The notes beneath the pieces were generated by a model that ran no database searches, was not told where the DNA came from, and was given only the letters and a program-made list of their open reading frames with translations. Made by a program: the position numbers and the translations under genes. From Chryseobacterium formosum (lineage in GTDB: Bacteria > Bacteroidota > Bacteroidia > Flavobacteriales > Weeksellaceae), in the NCBI RefSeq assembly GCF_026460885.1, contig NZ_JAOVZW010000021.1, positions 118,467-182,466 of the forward strand: 64,000 nucleotides of DNA, read 5' to 3'. The number at the start of each line of letters is the position of its first letter. Position 1 is the stretch's first letter. Positions 27,361-35,813 of this stretch are shown in pieces.

Positions 27361-27505
27361 AGAAGCGTATCAGTTTCATCTTCAAACGCCACACTTTCAA
27401 CATTACAAAACTTCGACTTTGAAAATGGTTAAATCTCTGAAATTAGTTGATATGGAAAGTCTTGATAAAGAATCGATGTCAAATATTTTTGAGAAAATTA
27501 ATTAA
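27257..27505 (+). pseudogene. Out-of-frame C-terminal ABM fragment
   Basis: From about 27275 the frame reads LEKGVIAIFPMFQQKNPTQ, then RIVEMYADKEAYQFHLQTPHF and HYKTSTLKMVKSLKLVDM, the C-terminal part of an ABM (YgiN-like quinol monooxygenase) domain. It has no start of its own and belongs to the upstream CMD gene. Confidence 0.75.
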
Positions 27506-27574
27506 ATTTAATTCTTAGTCTGCTGTTTTGTTCAAACAATTCTGATTTTATCGTCAAAATTTTACTTAAATATT

Positions 27575-27958
27575 TTAGCTGGGCAAATCTATTTGCTCAG
27601 TTTTTTTATGAAATTTATCTCTGTAATCAATTCCCCATTTTGCGATTTCATCAATGACTGAGCTCAGTGTTTTACCGTGTTCTGTGATTTGATACTCAAC
27701 AGTAATAGGTTTTGTATCAAGAACAGTACGAATGATTAGATGATTCATTTCCAGATCCTGAAGTTCTTTTGAAAGCATTTTCGAACCAATTCCGTCAACT
27801 TCCCTTACCAAATCCATAAAACGAAGTTTGTCTCCCAACATTAAAGTACCCAGAATGTGAAATTTCCATTTACCAGAAAGGATTTCCATGGTATCTTTTA
27901 TTGCCAGAATTCTTTTTTCACAAATTCTGTTATTGTTAAACTCAGGTTCTTTTTTCAT
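27575..27958 (-). CDS. HxlR family transcriptional regulator
   Basis: A 127-residue HxlR protein with the conserved N-terminal cysteine (RICEKRILAIKDTMEILSGKWKFHILGTLM), recognition region DLVREVDGIGSKMLSKELQDLE and wing TVEYQITEHGKTLSSVI. It is divergent from the exported DsbA-like gene at 28156, with a tandem dyad in the gap that is the likely operator. Confidence 0.9.
   Translation of the reverse strand: MKKEPEFNNNRICEKRILAIKDTMEILSGKWKFHILGTLMLGDKLRFMDLVREVDGIGSKMLSKELQDLEMNHLIIRTVLDTKPITVEYQITEHGKTLSSVIDEIAKWGIDYRDKFHKKTEQIDLPS
27578..27607 (+). terminator. Terminator overlapping hxlR 3' end
   Basis: CTGGGCAAAT and ATTTGCTCAG form a stem with a 2-base loop, followed by seven T. It ends the cupin-CMD transcript and overlaps the last codons of the convergent HxlR gene. 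Confidence 0.75.
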
Positions 27959-28006
27959 AATTCATTAATAAAATTGAAGGTTTGCAAATGTAGAAAATTT
28001 AACTAC

Positions 28007-28043
28007 AGTTTCATAGAGGAAAGTAGTTTCATAGAGGAAACTA
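28007..28043. promoter_or_regulatory. Tandem HxlR-type operator
   Basis: The 16-mer AGTTTCATAGAGGAAA occurs twice, at 28007 and 28025. The second copy lies in the perfect dyad TAGTTTC-atagag-GAAACTA (28024-28043); the first is the same dyad with two changes. The 18-bp spacing puts the two on nearly the same face of the helix. It sits between the divergent hxlR and dsbA-like genes. Confidence 0.65.
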
Positions 28044-28155
28044 AGGGTGATTTTCAATGATTGAATTATAAATTTGCATCGATATTTAAAGTATCAACGA
28101 CTAGGCATCGTTTTAAAAACACAAATGATGAAAAAAGATTTTTCGAATTAAACTG

Positions 28156-29160
28156 ATGAAAATTAAATCCTTAACACTATTTTGTTTCACCATAACTGCA
28201 TTCCATTGTTCAGGACAAAATAAAAAGAGAGCAAAAATGACAGATTCGACAAACAATAATCCGTTGATTTGTGACCCTGTAGAAGGTGTTTGCGGAGTTC
28301 CTGAAAATAATGAAACACTAAAAATTACAATACAAAAATCTGAAAAACCTGTTAAACTTGTTTATTTCACAGACCCAATTTGCTCTTCTTGTTGGGGAAT
28401 TGAGCCTCAATTAAGAAAATTAAAGCTTGAATATGGTGATAATATTGAAATCGACTACAGAATGGGTGGATTGCTTCCGGATTGGAGCTACAACAGTGGA
28501 GGAATCAGCAAACCTTCAGATGTTGCGCATCATTGGGATGAAGTAAGTCTGCATTATGAAATGCCAATTGATGGTGATGTTTGGTTGGAAGATCCGCTAG
28601 ATTCATCTTATCCGCCTTCGATCGCATTTAAAGCATCTCAAATTCAGAGTAAAGAAAAGGCTGTTTTGTTGATGAGAGAAATGCGTGAAATGTTGTTTCT
28701 GAATAAGAAAAATATTGCAAAATGGGAGCATATTGCAACAGCTGCAGAAAGGGTAGGACTCAATGTTGAGCAATTGAAGAATGATTTTGAAGGTCAGGGA
28801 AAAATTCTTTTTGAAGAAGATTTAAAATTTGCTAAAGAAAACGCAGTAAGAGGATTTCCATCGATATTTTTTATGAATGATTCAGGAAATAAAGAGATGA
28901 TTTACGGTACAAAACCTTATCCTTTTTATGAAACAGCAGTTTTGAAAATGTTCCCAAATGCACAAAAAAATGAATATTCAAAAAATTGGGAAGCATTATT
29001 TGAAAAATATCCATCACTTACAGCTAAAGAATTTGCTGTTTTATCAGATTTAAAAAAGATTGAAAGTGAAAAAATATTAGACGACCTTTTTATAAGAGGT
29101 AAACTGGAAAAACTGACAACAAAAAACGGTTCTTTATGGACTGTAAAAGCAATTAAATAA
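28156..29160 (+). CDS. Exported DsbA/FrnE-like thiol oxidoreductase
   Basis: A 334-residue thioredoxin-fold protein of the DsbA family. After a hydrophobic leader (KIKSLTLFCFTITAFHCSGQ; SPI or weak lipobox at Cys18), the catalytic motif is DPICSSCWGIEP with Cys76 and Cys79. The helical insert and cis-Pro loop (VRGFPSIFF) follow. An extra CDPVEGVCG pair precedes the domain, as in FrnE/YjbH-like cytosolic proteins, so the leader is unusual. An internal Met (KKRAKMTDS) would fit a cytosolic start. Probably controlled by the divergent HxlR. Confidence 0.85.
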   Translation: MKIKSLTLFCFTITAFHCSGQNKKRAKMTDSTNNNPLICDPVEGVCGVPENNETLKITIQKSEKPVKLVYFTDPICSSCWGIEPQLRKLKLEYGDNIEIDYRMGGLLPDWSYNSGGISKPSDVAHHWDEVSLHYEMPIDGDVWLEDPLDSSYPPSIAFKASQIQSKEKAVLLMREMREMLFLNKKNIAKWEHIATAAERVGLNVEQLKNDFEGQGKILFEEDLKFAKENAVRGFPSIFFMNDSGNKEMIYGTKPYPFYETAVLKMFPNAQKNEYSKNWEALFEKYPSLTAKEFAVLSDLKKIESEKILDDLFIRGKLEKLTTKNGSLWTVKAIK

Positions 29161-29189
29161 TAAACCATTTCACAAGATATCAATAAATA

Positions 29190-29221
29190 AAAGGCATGGA
29201 TTTAACTTTCATGCCTTTTTG
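29190..29221. terminator. Bidirectional terminator
   Basis: AAAGGCATG pairs with CATGCCTTTTT around an 11-base loop, between convergent genes. Confidence 0.75.
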
Positions 29222-29269
29222 TTTTATAAATTTCGTCAAAAAATGTAAACATTAAATTTCACGAAATAC

Positions 29270-29602
29270 TTAATGTGATGCTGATTTTGAGAAAATATTA
29301 ATCACTACGACGCCTATTATAATTAAAACGATTCCTAGAATTGCAGGTAAATCTAGAGATTGTTTATAAACAAAATATCCGATTAAAGAAATCAGCACAA
29401 TTCCTACAGCAGACCAGATTGCATAAGCAATTCCTATCGGAATAACTTTTATTGCGTGAGTAAGAAGATAAAACGAAGCCGACATTGCAACCACAAAAAT
29501 GATTGTCTGTAAAGGTTTTGTGAAGCCTTCTGAAGCTTTTAGAAATGAAGTTGCCACTGATTCGAAAAGTATGGCAAACGCTAAAAATATATAATTTTTC
29601 AT
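29270..29602 (-). CDS. Small multidrug resistance (SMR) efflux protein
   Basis: A 110-residue, four-helix inner-membrane antiporter. It has the essential Glu14 in helix 1 (LFESVATSFLKASEGFT) and the family signature IPIGIAYAIWSAVGIVLI in helix 3. SMR proteins such as EmrE and SugE export cationic or guanidinium compounds using the proton gradient as dimers. No partner SMR gene is adjacent, so a homodimer is expected. Confidence 0.92.
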   Translation of the reverse strand: MKNYIFLAFAILFESVATSFLKASEGFTKPLQTIIFVVAMSASFYLLTHAIKVIPIGIAYAIWSAVGIVLISLIGYFVYKQSLDLPAILGIVLIIIGVVVINIFSKSASH

Positions 29603-29730
29603 GTCATTAAATTTAATAATTTCTTTTAATTAAGGATTGTTGATGAAAATTATTTTTAAAAAAAAGTTTTGAGTTTAAGAGGTTAATTATATTTTGTGAA
29701 ATTGAATTTTTCCAGTCCTGTTTTGGTTGT

Positions 29731-29738
29731 TATCTTTG
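29731..29738 (+). promoter_or_regulatory. -7 promoter element
   Basis: TATCTTTG, an exact TAnnTTTG match, 17 bases ahead of the Nudix-like gene start. Confidence 0.5.
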
Positions 29739-29755
29739 TGGTTTAATAAAACTTC

Positions 29756-30481
29756 ATGAATTCTAATTTTATTCAGACTTATGTTTCCGTAGACTGTGTG
29801 GTTTTTGGTTTTGACCATGAAAACCGACTGAATATTTTACTGGTTCAGAAATATCTCGATGAAATGCCTGTAGAAAGGTCAAAAAGATTGCCCGGAAGTT
29901 TGATTTTGAGCCATGAAGATGTCGATGATGCCGCACAAAGGGTTTTAACTGAGCTTACAGGAATCAAAAAAATGGTTTTGAAACAGTTCAAGTGTTATGC
30001 AGACCCGAACAGAGCGAGTAATGAGGACGATATAAAATGGATGGGCAAGGAATATAAACATCAGATTGAAAGAATTATCACGGTTGCTTATCTTTCTCTC
30101 TGTAAAATTGACCACAAAATCAACAGCGCAAAATACGATACTGTAGATTGGTGTACAATTGATAAAGTTCCGACGCTTCCTTTTGATCACAATAAAATCA
30201 TCACAGAATCATTGATAGAAATCAGAAAGTGGATTGAAACTGATTTTTCAATTATTTTTGAACTTCTTCCTAAAAAATTTACCATCAGACAACTGTATCA
30301 ATTATACAGTTCCTTGAGCGAAAAAAATATTGATATTAAAAATTTTCATAAAAAGATTGCTACATTTTCTTACATTATTCCTTTGAATGAAATGGAGAAA
30401 AATGTTTCGCACAGAGCGGCAAGATTTTACAAATTTGATGCTAAAGTTTACAAAAAAAATTATAATAAGCTGATCAAATGA
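29756..30481 (+). CDS. NrtR-like regulator with degenerate Nudix domain
   Basis: A 241-residue protein: N-terminal Nudix fold and C-terminal winged helix (IRQLYQLYSSLSEKNIDIKNFHKKI, then RAARFYKFD). The Nudix box is degenerate: the segment after GSLIL reads DAAQRVLTELTGI where REUxEExGU is expected, so both catalytic glutamates are compromised. This is typical of NrtR-type transcription factors that sense an ADP-ribose-like ligand instead of hydrolysing it. No NAD gene is adjacent, so the regulon is elsewhere or different. Confidence 0.85.
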   Translation: MNSNFIQTYVSVDCVVFGFDHENRLNILLVQKYLDEMPVERSKRLPGSLILSHEDVDDAAQRVLTELTGIKKMVLKQFKCYADPNRASNEDDIKWMGKEYKHQIERIITVAYLSLCKIDHKINSAKYDTVDWCTIDKVPTLPFDHNKIITESLIEIRKWIETDFSIIFELLPKKFTIRQLYQLYSSLSEKNIDIKNFHKKIATFSYIIPLNEMEKNVSHRAARFYKFDAKVYKKNYNKLIK

Positions 30482-30496
30482 TTTAAATATTTTTGA

Positions 30497-31279
30497 TTAT
30501 AAATCTTTTACTTCAACATTCTTAAAATCAAAAGGGATTTCTTTCACGGAAGCTTTATTTTCAATTAAAAGGTCGATATTGATTTCATTTCTTTCTGAAT
30601 CGGTCATTTCTTTTTTTAGTTTAATCATTATATAACTGATGCCTGTTTCAGGATTTCTCAATGTCAAATTATTGTAACCAAAATCTAGTTCATCATTTAC
30701 TACAGGTAGAAAATCTTGATTCTTACTACTTTTGAAAGCATACATTAAATCATAAGAATTAAAATCAATCTTTTTGAAATTTTCATTGTCTTTTAATTTG
30801 ATAAAAGCTTTTTTAATCTCATCTGAATCTACAATGCTAAAATATAAAGCATTTTCCTTTGCCGTATTTGGGCTGATTAAATTGGTATTTTTCTTTAAAT
30901 TTTTAATCTTTCCTAATTTTAAATAGGATTTGTTTTGCTCTGAAGGCTTGAAATATTTGAGCTTGCCTTCAATATCAACTGTTTTAAATTTTTTTGAAGG
31001 AATTTGATAGCGAATTAAAACATTTGCTCTTCGGAAAATTTGTTCCAAATCACCATTGTCTTTCAGAAATTCGTCTTTATTGGTTTTCGTAGCAATAGTA
31101 TCTATTTTTATCAAATGAAATTTGTCGGTTGGTTTATTTTCAATTTCCAGACTTAATTCAATAAAATCATCATACTTTTTTGCATTAGAAATAATTACTT
31201 TTTCCTGCGAGTACAAAAAAGAACAGATGATAAATGATGTGAAAATCATTATTTTTCCTGTGACAAATTTACTTTGCAT
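30497..31279 (-). CDS. Exported protein of unknown function
   Basis: A 260-residue protein that I do not recognise. The N-terminus is a signal peptide (hydrophobic IMIFTSFIICSFLYSQ); translation could begin at 31279 or at the Met codon at 31249. The mature part is lysine-rich, strand-rich and without cysteine. It lies 17 bases downstream of the next minus-strand gene and probably shares its transcript. Confidence 0.65.
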   Translation of the reverse strand: MQSKFVTGKIMIFTSFIICSFLYSQEKVIISNAKKYDDFIELSLEIENKPTDKFHLIKIDTIATKTNKDEFLKDNGDLEQIFRRANVLIRYQIPSKKFKTVDIEGKLKYFKPSEQNKSYLKLGKIKNLKKNTNLISPNTAKENALYFSIVDSDEIKKAFIKLKDNENFKKIDFNSYDLMYAFKSSKNQDFLPVVNDELDFGYNNLTLRNPETGISYIMIKLKKEMTDSERNEINIDLLIENKASVKEIPFDFKNVEVKDL

Positions 31280-31296
31280 AGCTTATTTATTAAGAT

Positions 31297-31848
31297 TTAA
31301 TACAGAAAGAAAACCAAATCTTTGTCTTCGTCGATTGCTTTATTAAAGGCAAATTCAAAATCTTCTTTTTCTGTTTTTAAATAATCTGCATCAACTCCTT
31401 TTCTTTCGGTTAAGGCTAAAAAATTTGATTTTTCTGTCTGTAAATCTGCAGCATAAATACTGTAAACTTCAGGAAAATCTGATGAAAACGGAATAGGAAT
31501 AAAAGCCTTATAAGTCTCTTTAGGAATTTCCCAATAATAATTCGTTGAAAACTCATCATTTGGTGATTCAACTATTTCTCCAAAATGTTCACAAAGTTTT
31601 TCGTAAATATAACCATACAAATATGCAAGTTCTGGAAATCTGATTTCTCCATTAATAATATCAGTTAGAACAGCTTGTGAATTCTTTTCTTCATTTAAAT
31701 TATCATCAAAATCGAAATCATCATTCAGCTCATCCAATGAATCTGATAATTCGTTTAGAAGAGAAGTCAATATCTCTTGATCTTTGCTTCCGTAAAGTTT
31801 TTTAATCTTTGCTGAATCTGTTAAGTATCCTGTTACGTAATATCCCAT
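31297..31848 (-). CDS. Hypothetical acidic protein (DUF7691-like)
   Basis: A 183-residue, very acidic protein with no signal peptide. The pattern GYYVTGYLTDSAKIKKLYGSKD followed by a LAYLYGYIYEKLCEHFGE core resembles a family of uncharacterised proteins also found in actinomycetes (DUF7691-like, recognised from memory). Function unknown. It probably heads a two-gene operon with the exported protein at 30497. Confidence 0.6.
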   Translation of the reverse strand: MGYYVTGYLTDSAKIKKLYGSKDQEILTSLLNELSDSLDELNDDFDFDDNLNEEKNSQAVLTDIINGEIRFPELAYLYGYIYEKLCEHFGEIVESPNDEFSTNYYWEIPKETYKAFIPIPFSSDFPEVYSIYAADLQTEKSNFLALTERKGVDADYLKTEKEDFEFAFNKAIDEDKDLVFFLY

Positions 31849-31942
31849 TAGATTTAATATTAATATTTGTTTTGTTGATATTCAAATATAACAAAAGACT
31901 GTGAATTAGTTTCCTGTTTTTAAATTTAAAATGAAGCAAAAA

Positions 31943-31970
31943 AATACTCCAATTTAACTTTGGAGTATTC
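31943..31970. terminator. Terminator of response regulator
   Basis: AATACTCCAA pairs with TTGGAGTATT; on the minus strand it is followed by a T run, so it ends the response-regulator transcript. Confidence 0.75.
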
Positions 31971-31985
31971 TACTATAATATTTTT

Positions 31986-32345
31986 TTACTGTGCAGTAAG
32001 TTTTTCAATTTTCACCAAAACATCATCAATATCGAAAGGTTTTGGGATAAATTCATCGGCTTCACAAGAATTAATTACATTTTCAGCTTTTGCATGAGCA
32101 CTGATTATCATCACAGGAATTTTTGAAGTGGCTTCATCTTCCTTAATCTGATTGCATAAATCTGTACCGGAACCATCAGGAAGTCTTACGTCCAGGATAA
32201 AAATATCAGGAACTACAGATTTATCTCTGCTGTTGAAAGCTTCAACGGTTGCAAAAGAACGCACATCATAATTTTCGAATGACAGGAGCAATTGTAATGC
32301 ATCTCTGATGCCTGTCTCATCTTCTACGATAAAAATTGTTTTCAT
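31986..32345 (-). CDS. Single-domain response regulator
   Basis: A 119-residue receiver domain with no output domain. The acidic pocket (VEDE near residues 7-9), phospho-acceptor Asp in FILDVRLPDG (about residue 52), Thr/Ser position in MIISAHA, and Lys in FIPKPFDID are all present. Such CheY-like proteins act in phosphorelays or by protein contact. No histidine kinase gene is in the window. Confidence 0.92.
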   Translation of the reverse strand: MKTIFIVEDETGIRDALQLLLSFENYDVRSFATVEAFNSRDKSVVPDIFILDVRLPDGSGTDLCNQIKEDEATSKIPVMIISAHAKAENVINSCEADEFIPKPFDIDDVLVKIEKLTAQ

Positions 32346-32393
32346 AATCCTTGGTTGGCAAAAACAAAGCCAATCTTCAGACTGCTGAAAAAT

Positions 32394-33554
32394 TTAATGA
32401 TTAAAAAATTCCAACATTGTAGAAAGTGCATTTTTGCTATGCATTTTTTCTCCGTTTTCAATAGATTCTTGTGCAATTACTGAAGCTCTTTCCCGCATTT
32501 CTTTTTCATAATGTAAAATGGATTCTAAAGTAGATTTGTATTCATTATTCGTTAAATATTCACTCAGTTTTAAAGCATCAAGCATCGCCATATTAACGCC
32601 TTCACCAGCAAAAGGAGGCATTAAATGCGCTGCGTCACCCAATAAAGTCAAATTGTCTTGAGCTTCCCAAGTTTGATCTAAAGGCATACAATAAATCGGA
32701 CGTGGAATAAACGGAGTAGAAGTATTTTCGAATAATTCATGCCAAATATCGCTCCATTCTGAATAGTTTGATTTGAACCAATCTAAAACCTTATCTCTGT
32801 CTGAGAAATCTAATCTACTCTTTATTACCCAATTTTCTTGGGCTTTAAAACTTACATAAAATCCTATTTCTCCATCAGCTTTCTGTCCCATTAAAATATT
32901 TTGCTCATTTCCGAATGCCATAATTTTTCCGCCTTTGAGAATTGAAGAAATCTTCGGAACCGAGTTTTCAGCATCATATATATTTCCCTCAAGCATCAAA
33001 ATTCCTGTATAAAATGGTTTTATATCCGTTAAATAGGGTCTGATTTTCGAGTTGGCTCCGTCTGCAGCGATAACAATATCTGCATAAACATCTTTTCCGT
33101 TTTTAAAATGTAAAATCCAGCCTTCATTTTCTTTTTCCATAGATAAAAAGTGGCTGCCCCAAATAATGGTATTTGGCTCTAATGATTCTAAAAGTATTTT
33201 TCTTAAAACACCTCGGTCGATTTCAGGTCGGAAATGTTCATACCAGAAATTCTCTTCTTTTTTATCAGTTTCATGCTCGTTGTAGAAAATTTCGGCTTGT
33301 GGATTTGTAATTGTTGTTTTATCGGCTCCAACCATGAAATTCTTTTTAAATTCTTCCATCAATCCTGCTTTTTCCAAAGCCGCCAAACCTGAATTTTCAT
33401 GCAAATCTAAAGGTGAACCCTGTACTCGTGCATTTTTGTTTGTATCTCTTTCGTACACTTTTACATTGACATTCTTTAATTGTAAAAGTTTGGCCAATGT
33501 CAATCCACCGGGACCACCTCCGATAATAGCGACTTGTTTATTTTGTAACAACAT
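32394..33554 (-). CDS. TetX-like FAD-dependent monooxygenase
   Basis: A 386-residue class A flavin monooxygenase. The FAD-binding GxGxxG loop is VAIIGGGPGGLTLAKLLQ at residues 8-25, the VYERD ribose motif and GSPLDLHENSG follow, and near residue 305 LLGDAAHLMPPFAGEGVN contacts FAD and the pyrophosphate. These match the tetracycline-inactivating TetX group more than other hydroxylases, but sequence alone does not show that tetracycline is a substrate. It lies 24 bases after the AraC-like gene and is probably co-transcribed with it. Confidence 0.85.
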   Translation of the reverse strand: MLLQNKQVAIIGGGPGGLTLAKLLQLKNVNVKVYERDTNKNARVQGSPLDLHENSGLAALEKAGLMEEFKKNFMVGADKTTITNPQAEIFYNEHETDKKEENFWYEHFRPEIDRGVLRKILLESLEPNTIIWGSHFLSMEKENEGWILHFKNGKDVYADIVIAADGANSKIRPYLTDIKPFYTGILMLEGNIYDAENSVPKISSILKGGKIMAFGNEQNILMGQKADGEIGFYVSFKAQENWVIKSRLDFSDRDKVLDWFKSNYSEWSDIWHELFENTSTPFIPRPIYCMPLDQTWEAQDNLTLLGDAAHLMPPFAGEGVNMAMLDALKLSEYLTNNEYKSTLESILHYEKEMRERASVIAQESIENGEKMHSKNALSTMLEFFNH

Positions 33555-33578
33555 TCTTTTTAATTTTATAGAGCAAAA

Positions 33579-34325
33579 TTAAGATTGCTTATAAACTAAA
33601 AATTGTAAAAATCGGTCATTTTCGTTTTTGTGTAATTCTTTTGGTGAAACTCCGGAAAATTGTTTGATTTCTTTAATAAAATGTGATTGGTCTGTGAAAT
33701 TGAGTTGAGGGTAAAGTTCCCCTTTATTGATGTGTGGAAGAGAAGCCTGAAAACGCAATATTTTGCAGTAAGCTTTTAATGAAAGTCCGAACTGATGATT
33801 GAAATATCTATTGATTTGGCGTGGACTCCATGATATTTTCTCGGAAAGTTCTTTTATTGTGATTTCTCCGTTTGATTCGAATATCAATTTAAATAAATTA
33901 AGCTTTCGTTCATCTATTTCTTTAGGTAAAAGAGAACTTATTTTTTGAGAGATTTTTGAACAAAACTTTTCAAAATCGTTCAAATCTTCAATGGCAATAT
34001 CCCAAAAATCATTAGGTAATACCTTCCCTGAATTGATAATTTGAGCTACCGATTGATTAAAAATATATTCTACAGCAATCGGATTAAAGCTCACTGCACA
34101 AAACGAAGAAATTTGATGACTGGTATATTTGGGCTCGGTTTCTAATCCCAATAGAGCAATTTGAAAATCACCTTTATCATTAATTGAAAAATTCAAATCA
34201 ATTTTTCCGTTGGGAATAATGACAACATCCTGTTGTTGAGAAAGATTTTGTAAAGAAGAAAAACAATATACGAAATCACTTAACGAGATATCTGGTTCGA
34301 CGAGTTTGAATTCTAAACTTTCCAT
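33579..34325 (-). CDS. AraC family regulator, DUF6597-type N-terminus
   Basis: A 248-residue regulator. The N-terminal part (LVEPDISLSDFVYCFSSL..., PNGKIDLNFSI) is of the DUF6597 type and the C-terminal HTH has KELSEKISWSPRQINRYFNHQFGLSLKAYCKILRFQAS and FTDQSHFIKEIKQFSGVSP. Upstream of the TetX-like gene on the same strand, it is its probable local regulator. Confidence 0.85.
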   Translation of the reverse strand: MESLEFKLVEPDISLSDFVYCFSSLQNLSQQQDVVIIPNGKIDLNFSINDKGDFQIALLGLETEPKYTSHQISSFCAVSFNPIAVEYIFNQSVAQIINSGKVLPNDFWDIAIEDLNDFEKFCSKISQKISSLLPKEIDERKLNLFKLIFESNGEITIKELSEKISWSPRQINRYFNHQFGLSLKAYCKILRFQASLPHINKGELYPQLNFTDQSHFIKEIKQFSGVSPKELHKNENDRFLQFLVYKQS

Positions 34326-34451
34326 TTTTTTCTAAAGTAGATTTAAAAATAGCTAAAAATTATTTAATGGGTATCTGAAAAAATCTAAAACGATTTAAAT
34401 TATTATAAAAAGATAAAGTAGTTTTAATATATTCGCTGCAAAATACCATCA

Positions 34452-35804
34452 ATGAAAAGATTTTCATTATTTATCTGTTCTATTTTATTATTTAATTTCT
34501 CCTGCAAAAAAGGTGAAGTCCAGCAAAATGTTTCACAGCAAACAAAGAAAAATGATATTTTTCTGGTTCCATTTCAAGTAGGCAAAAATTGGGGACTTGC
34601 AGATACACTGGGAAATATTAAAGTAAAACCACAATATGATGAGTTGGTAAATTTTGAAATTAATTCTGAAAAAACATTACCTACAAGTTCTTATTACCTC
34701 ATGCGAAAAGGAAATGAGATACATTTTATTGATTCAGATAACAAAAGATATTTTGAAAATTTTGAGATAATTCAAGACGCTGATAAGAATATTTTTTATA
34801 AGAAAAATAATCGGATGGGTTTTGCTTATCCGTCTTTTAGCAATGGAGAATGGCAAATAGATGAAAATGCGGCATCTTATCCTTATGATAAAATTACTAA
34901 ACTGAAGGATGATTTGTTTTTTTACAGCATTGTAAAAATTGCTAACAAAACTGGACTTTTAAAATATGAGAATGAAACTGTAATTCCTGTAAAATATGAT
35001 TCATTAGACTATTCTGTTAAAAATAAAACTGCTTTTTTTAAAGCTTATTATTTAAATGAGAAGAAAATCGTTAAAACTGAAACATTTACAATAGACCTTA
35101 CTGCGCCGCCGCCGCCAAGTGTGATTCAAAAAAAACCTTATGAAGAATGGTTAAAAACCGAAAAAGTTCCCGCAGGTGAAAGTTATGCTGCTTTAAAGGA
35201 CTATAAAAATATTTTCAGAGTTAAAGAAACGCTAAGTCCGATCATTGTAAAAGATAATAAAAGTAATCAATATGCAATTTTTGAAGCGTATTCAGAAAAA
35301 CCTCTGGAATTTAAATACGATTTGGTATTGCCGGGATTAGACAAGACTTACAGTAATGAGGGGCAAAAGCTTTTTATTGTTAAAAAAGATAACAAATTTG
35401 CACTTTTTGCAACTACATATAACAAAGAAAGTGATTGGTATGATTTTATAGAACAACGTACTTTTTACAATCAATATGGAAATTTTATTCCGTACATCGT
35501 TGCGAAAAAAGATGTTAAGTTTGGAATGATTGTTTTTGATACAGAGAAGAAAGCTTTTAAAGAATCCATTCCTTTTCAGTTTGATGATATTATTGATGGA
35601 AATGTTGTTGTTAAAGACAATTTGTTTGGAGTTTATAATTCCAGTAGAAATAGTGTGAAAATTCCGCCGATTTATAAGACAAAACCTGAAGTTTATAAGA
35701 GAATTTCATATAATGGAGATAAGTATCAGATTTATAAGGCGGTTAACAAGAATGATAAAAAAGTATTGATTTTATATAATGGTTTGGAATTATATCGGGA
35801 TTAA
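34452..35804 (+). CDS. WG-repeat-containing lipoprotein
   Basis: A 450-residue lipoprotein: hydrophobic leader, then a lipobox-like FNFSCKK with Cys18. The mature part starts with NWGLADTLGNIKVKPQYDEL, the pattern of a WG (KWG) repeat; further degenerate repeats include KIANKTGLLKYENETVIPVKYDSL and DVKFGMIVFDTEKKAFKESIPFQFDDI. WG-repeat proteins form open beta structures on the cell surface or periplasm; function is unknown. It is convergent with the next gene, gap 9 bases. Confidence 0.8.
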   Translation: MKRFSLFICSILLFNFSCKKGEVQQNVSQQTKKNDIFLVPFQVGKNWGLADTLGNIKVKPQYDELVNFEINSEKTLPTSSYYLMRKGNEIHFIDSDNKRYFENFEIIQDADKNIFYKKNNRMGFAYPSFSNGEWQIDENAASYPYDKITKLKDDLFFYSIVKIANKTGLLKYENETVIPVKYDSLDYSVKNKTAFFKAYYLNEKKIVKTETFTIDLTAPPPPSVIQKKPYEEWLKTEKVPAGESYAALKDYKNIFRVKETLSPIIVKDNKSNQYAIFEAYSEKPLEFKYDLVLPGLDKTYSNEGQKLFIVKKDNKFALFATTYNKESDWYDFIEQRTFYNQYGNFIPYIVAKKDVKFGMIVFDTEKKAFKESIPFQFDDIIDGNVVVKDNLFGVYNSSRNSVKIPPIYKTKPEVYKRISYNGDKYQIYKAVNKNDKKVLILYNGLELYRD

Positions 35805-35813
35805 AAACAAGTA

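Noticed and set aside
28007..28043. CRISPR-like direct repeats
   Set aside because: Only two units with no spacer of proper length; the dyad next to an hxlR gene explains them better.
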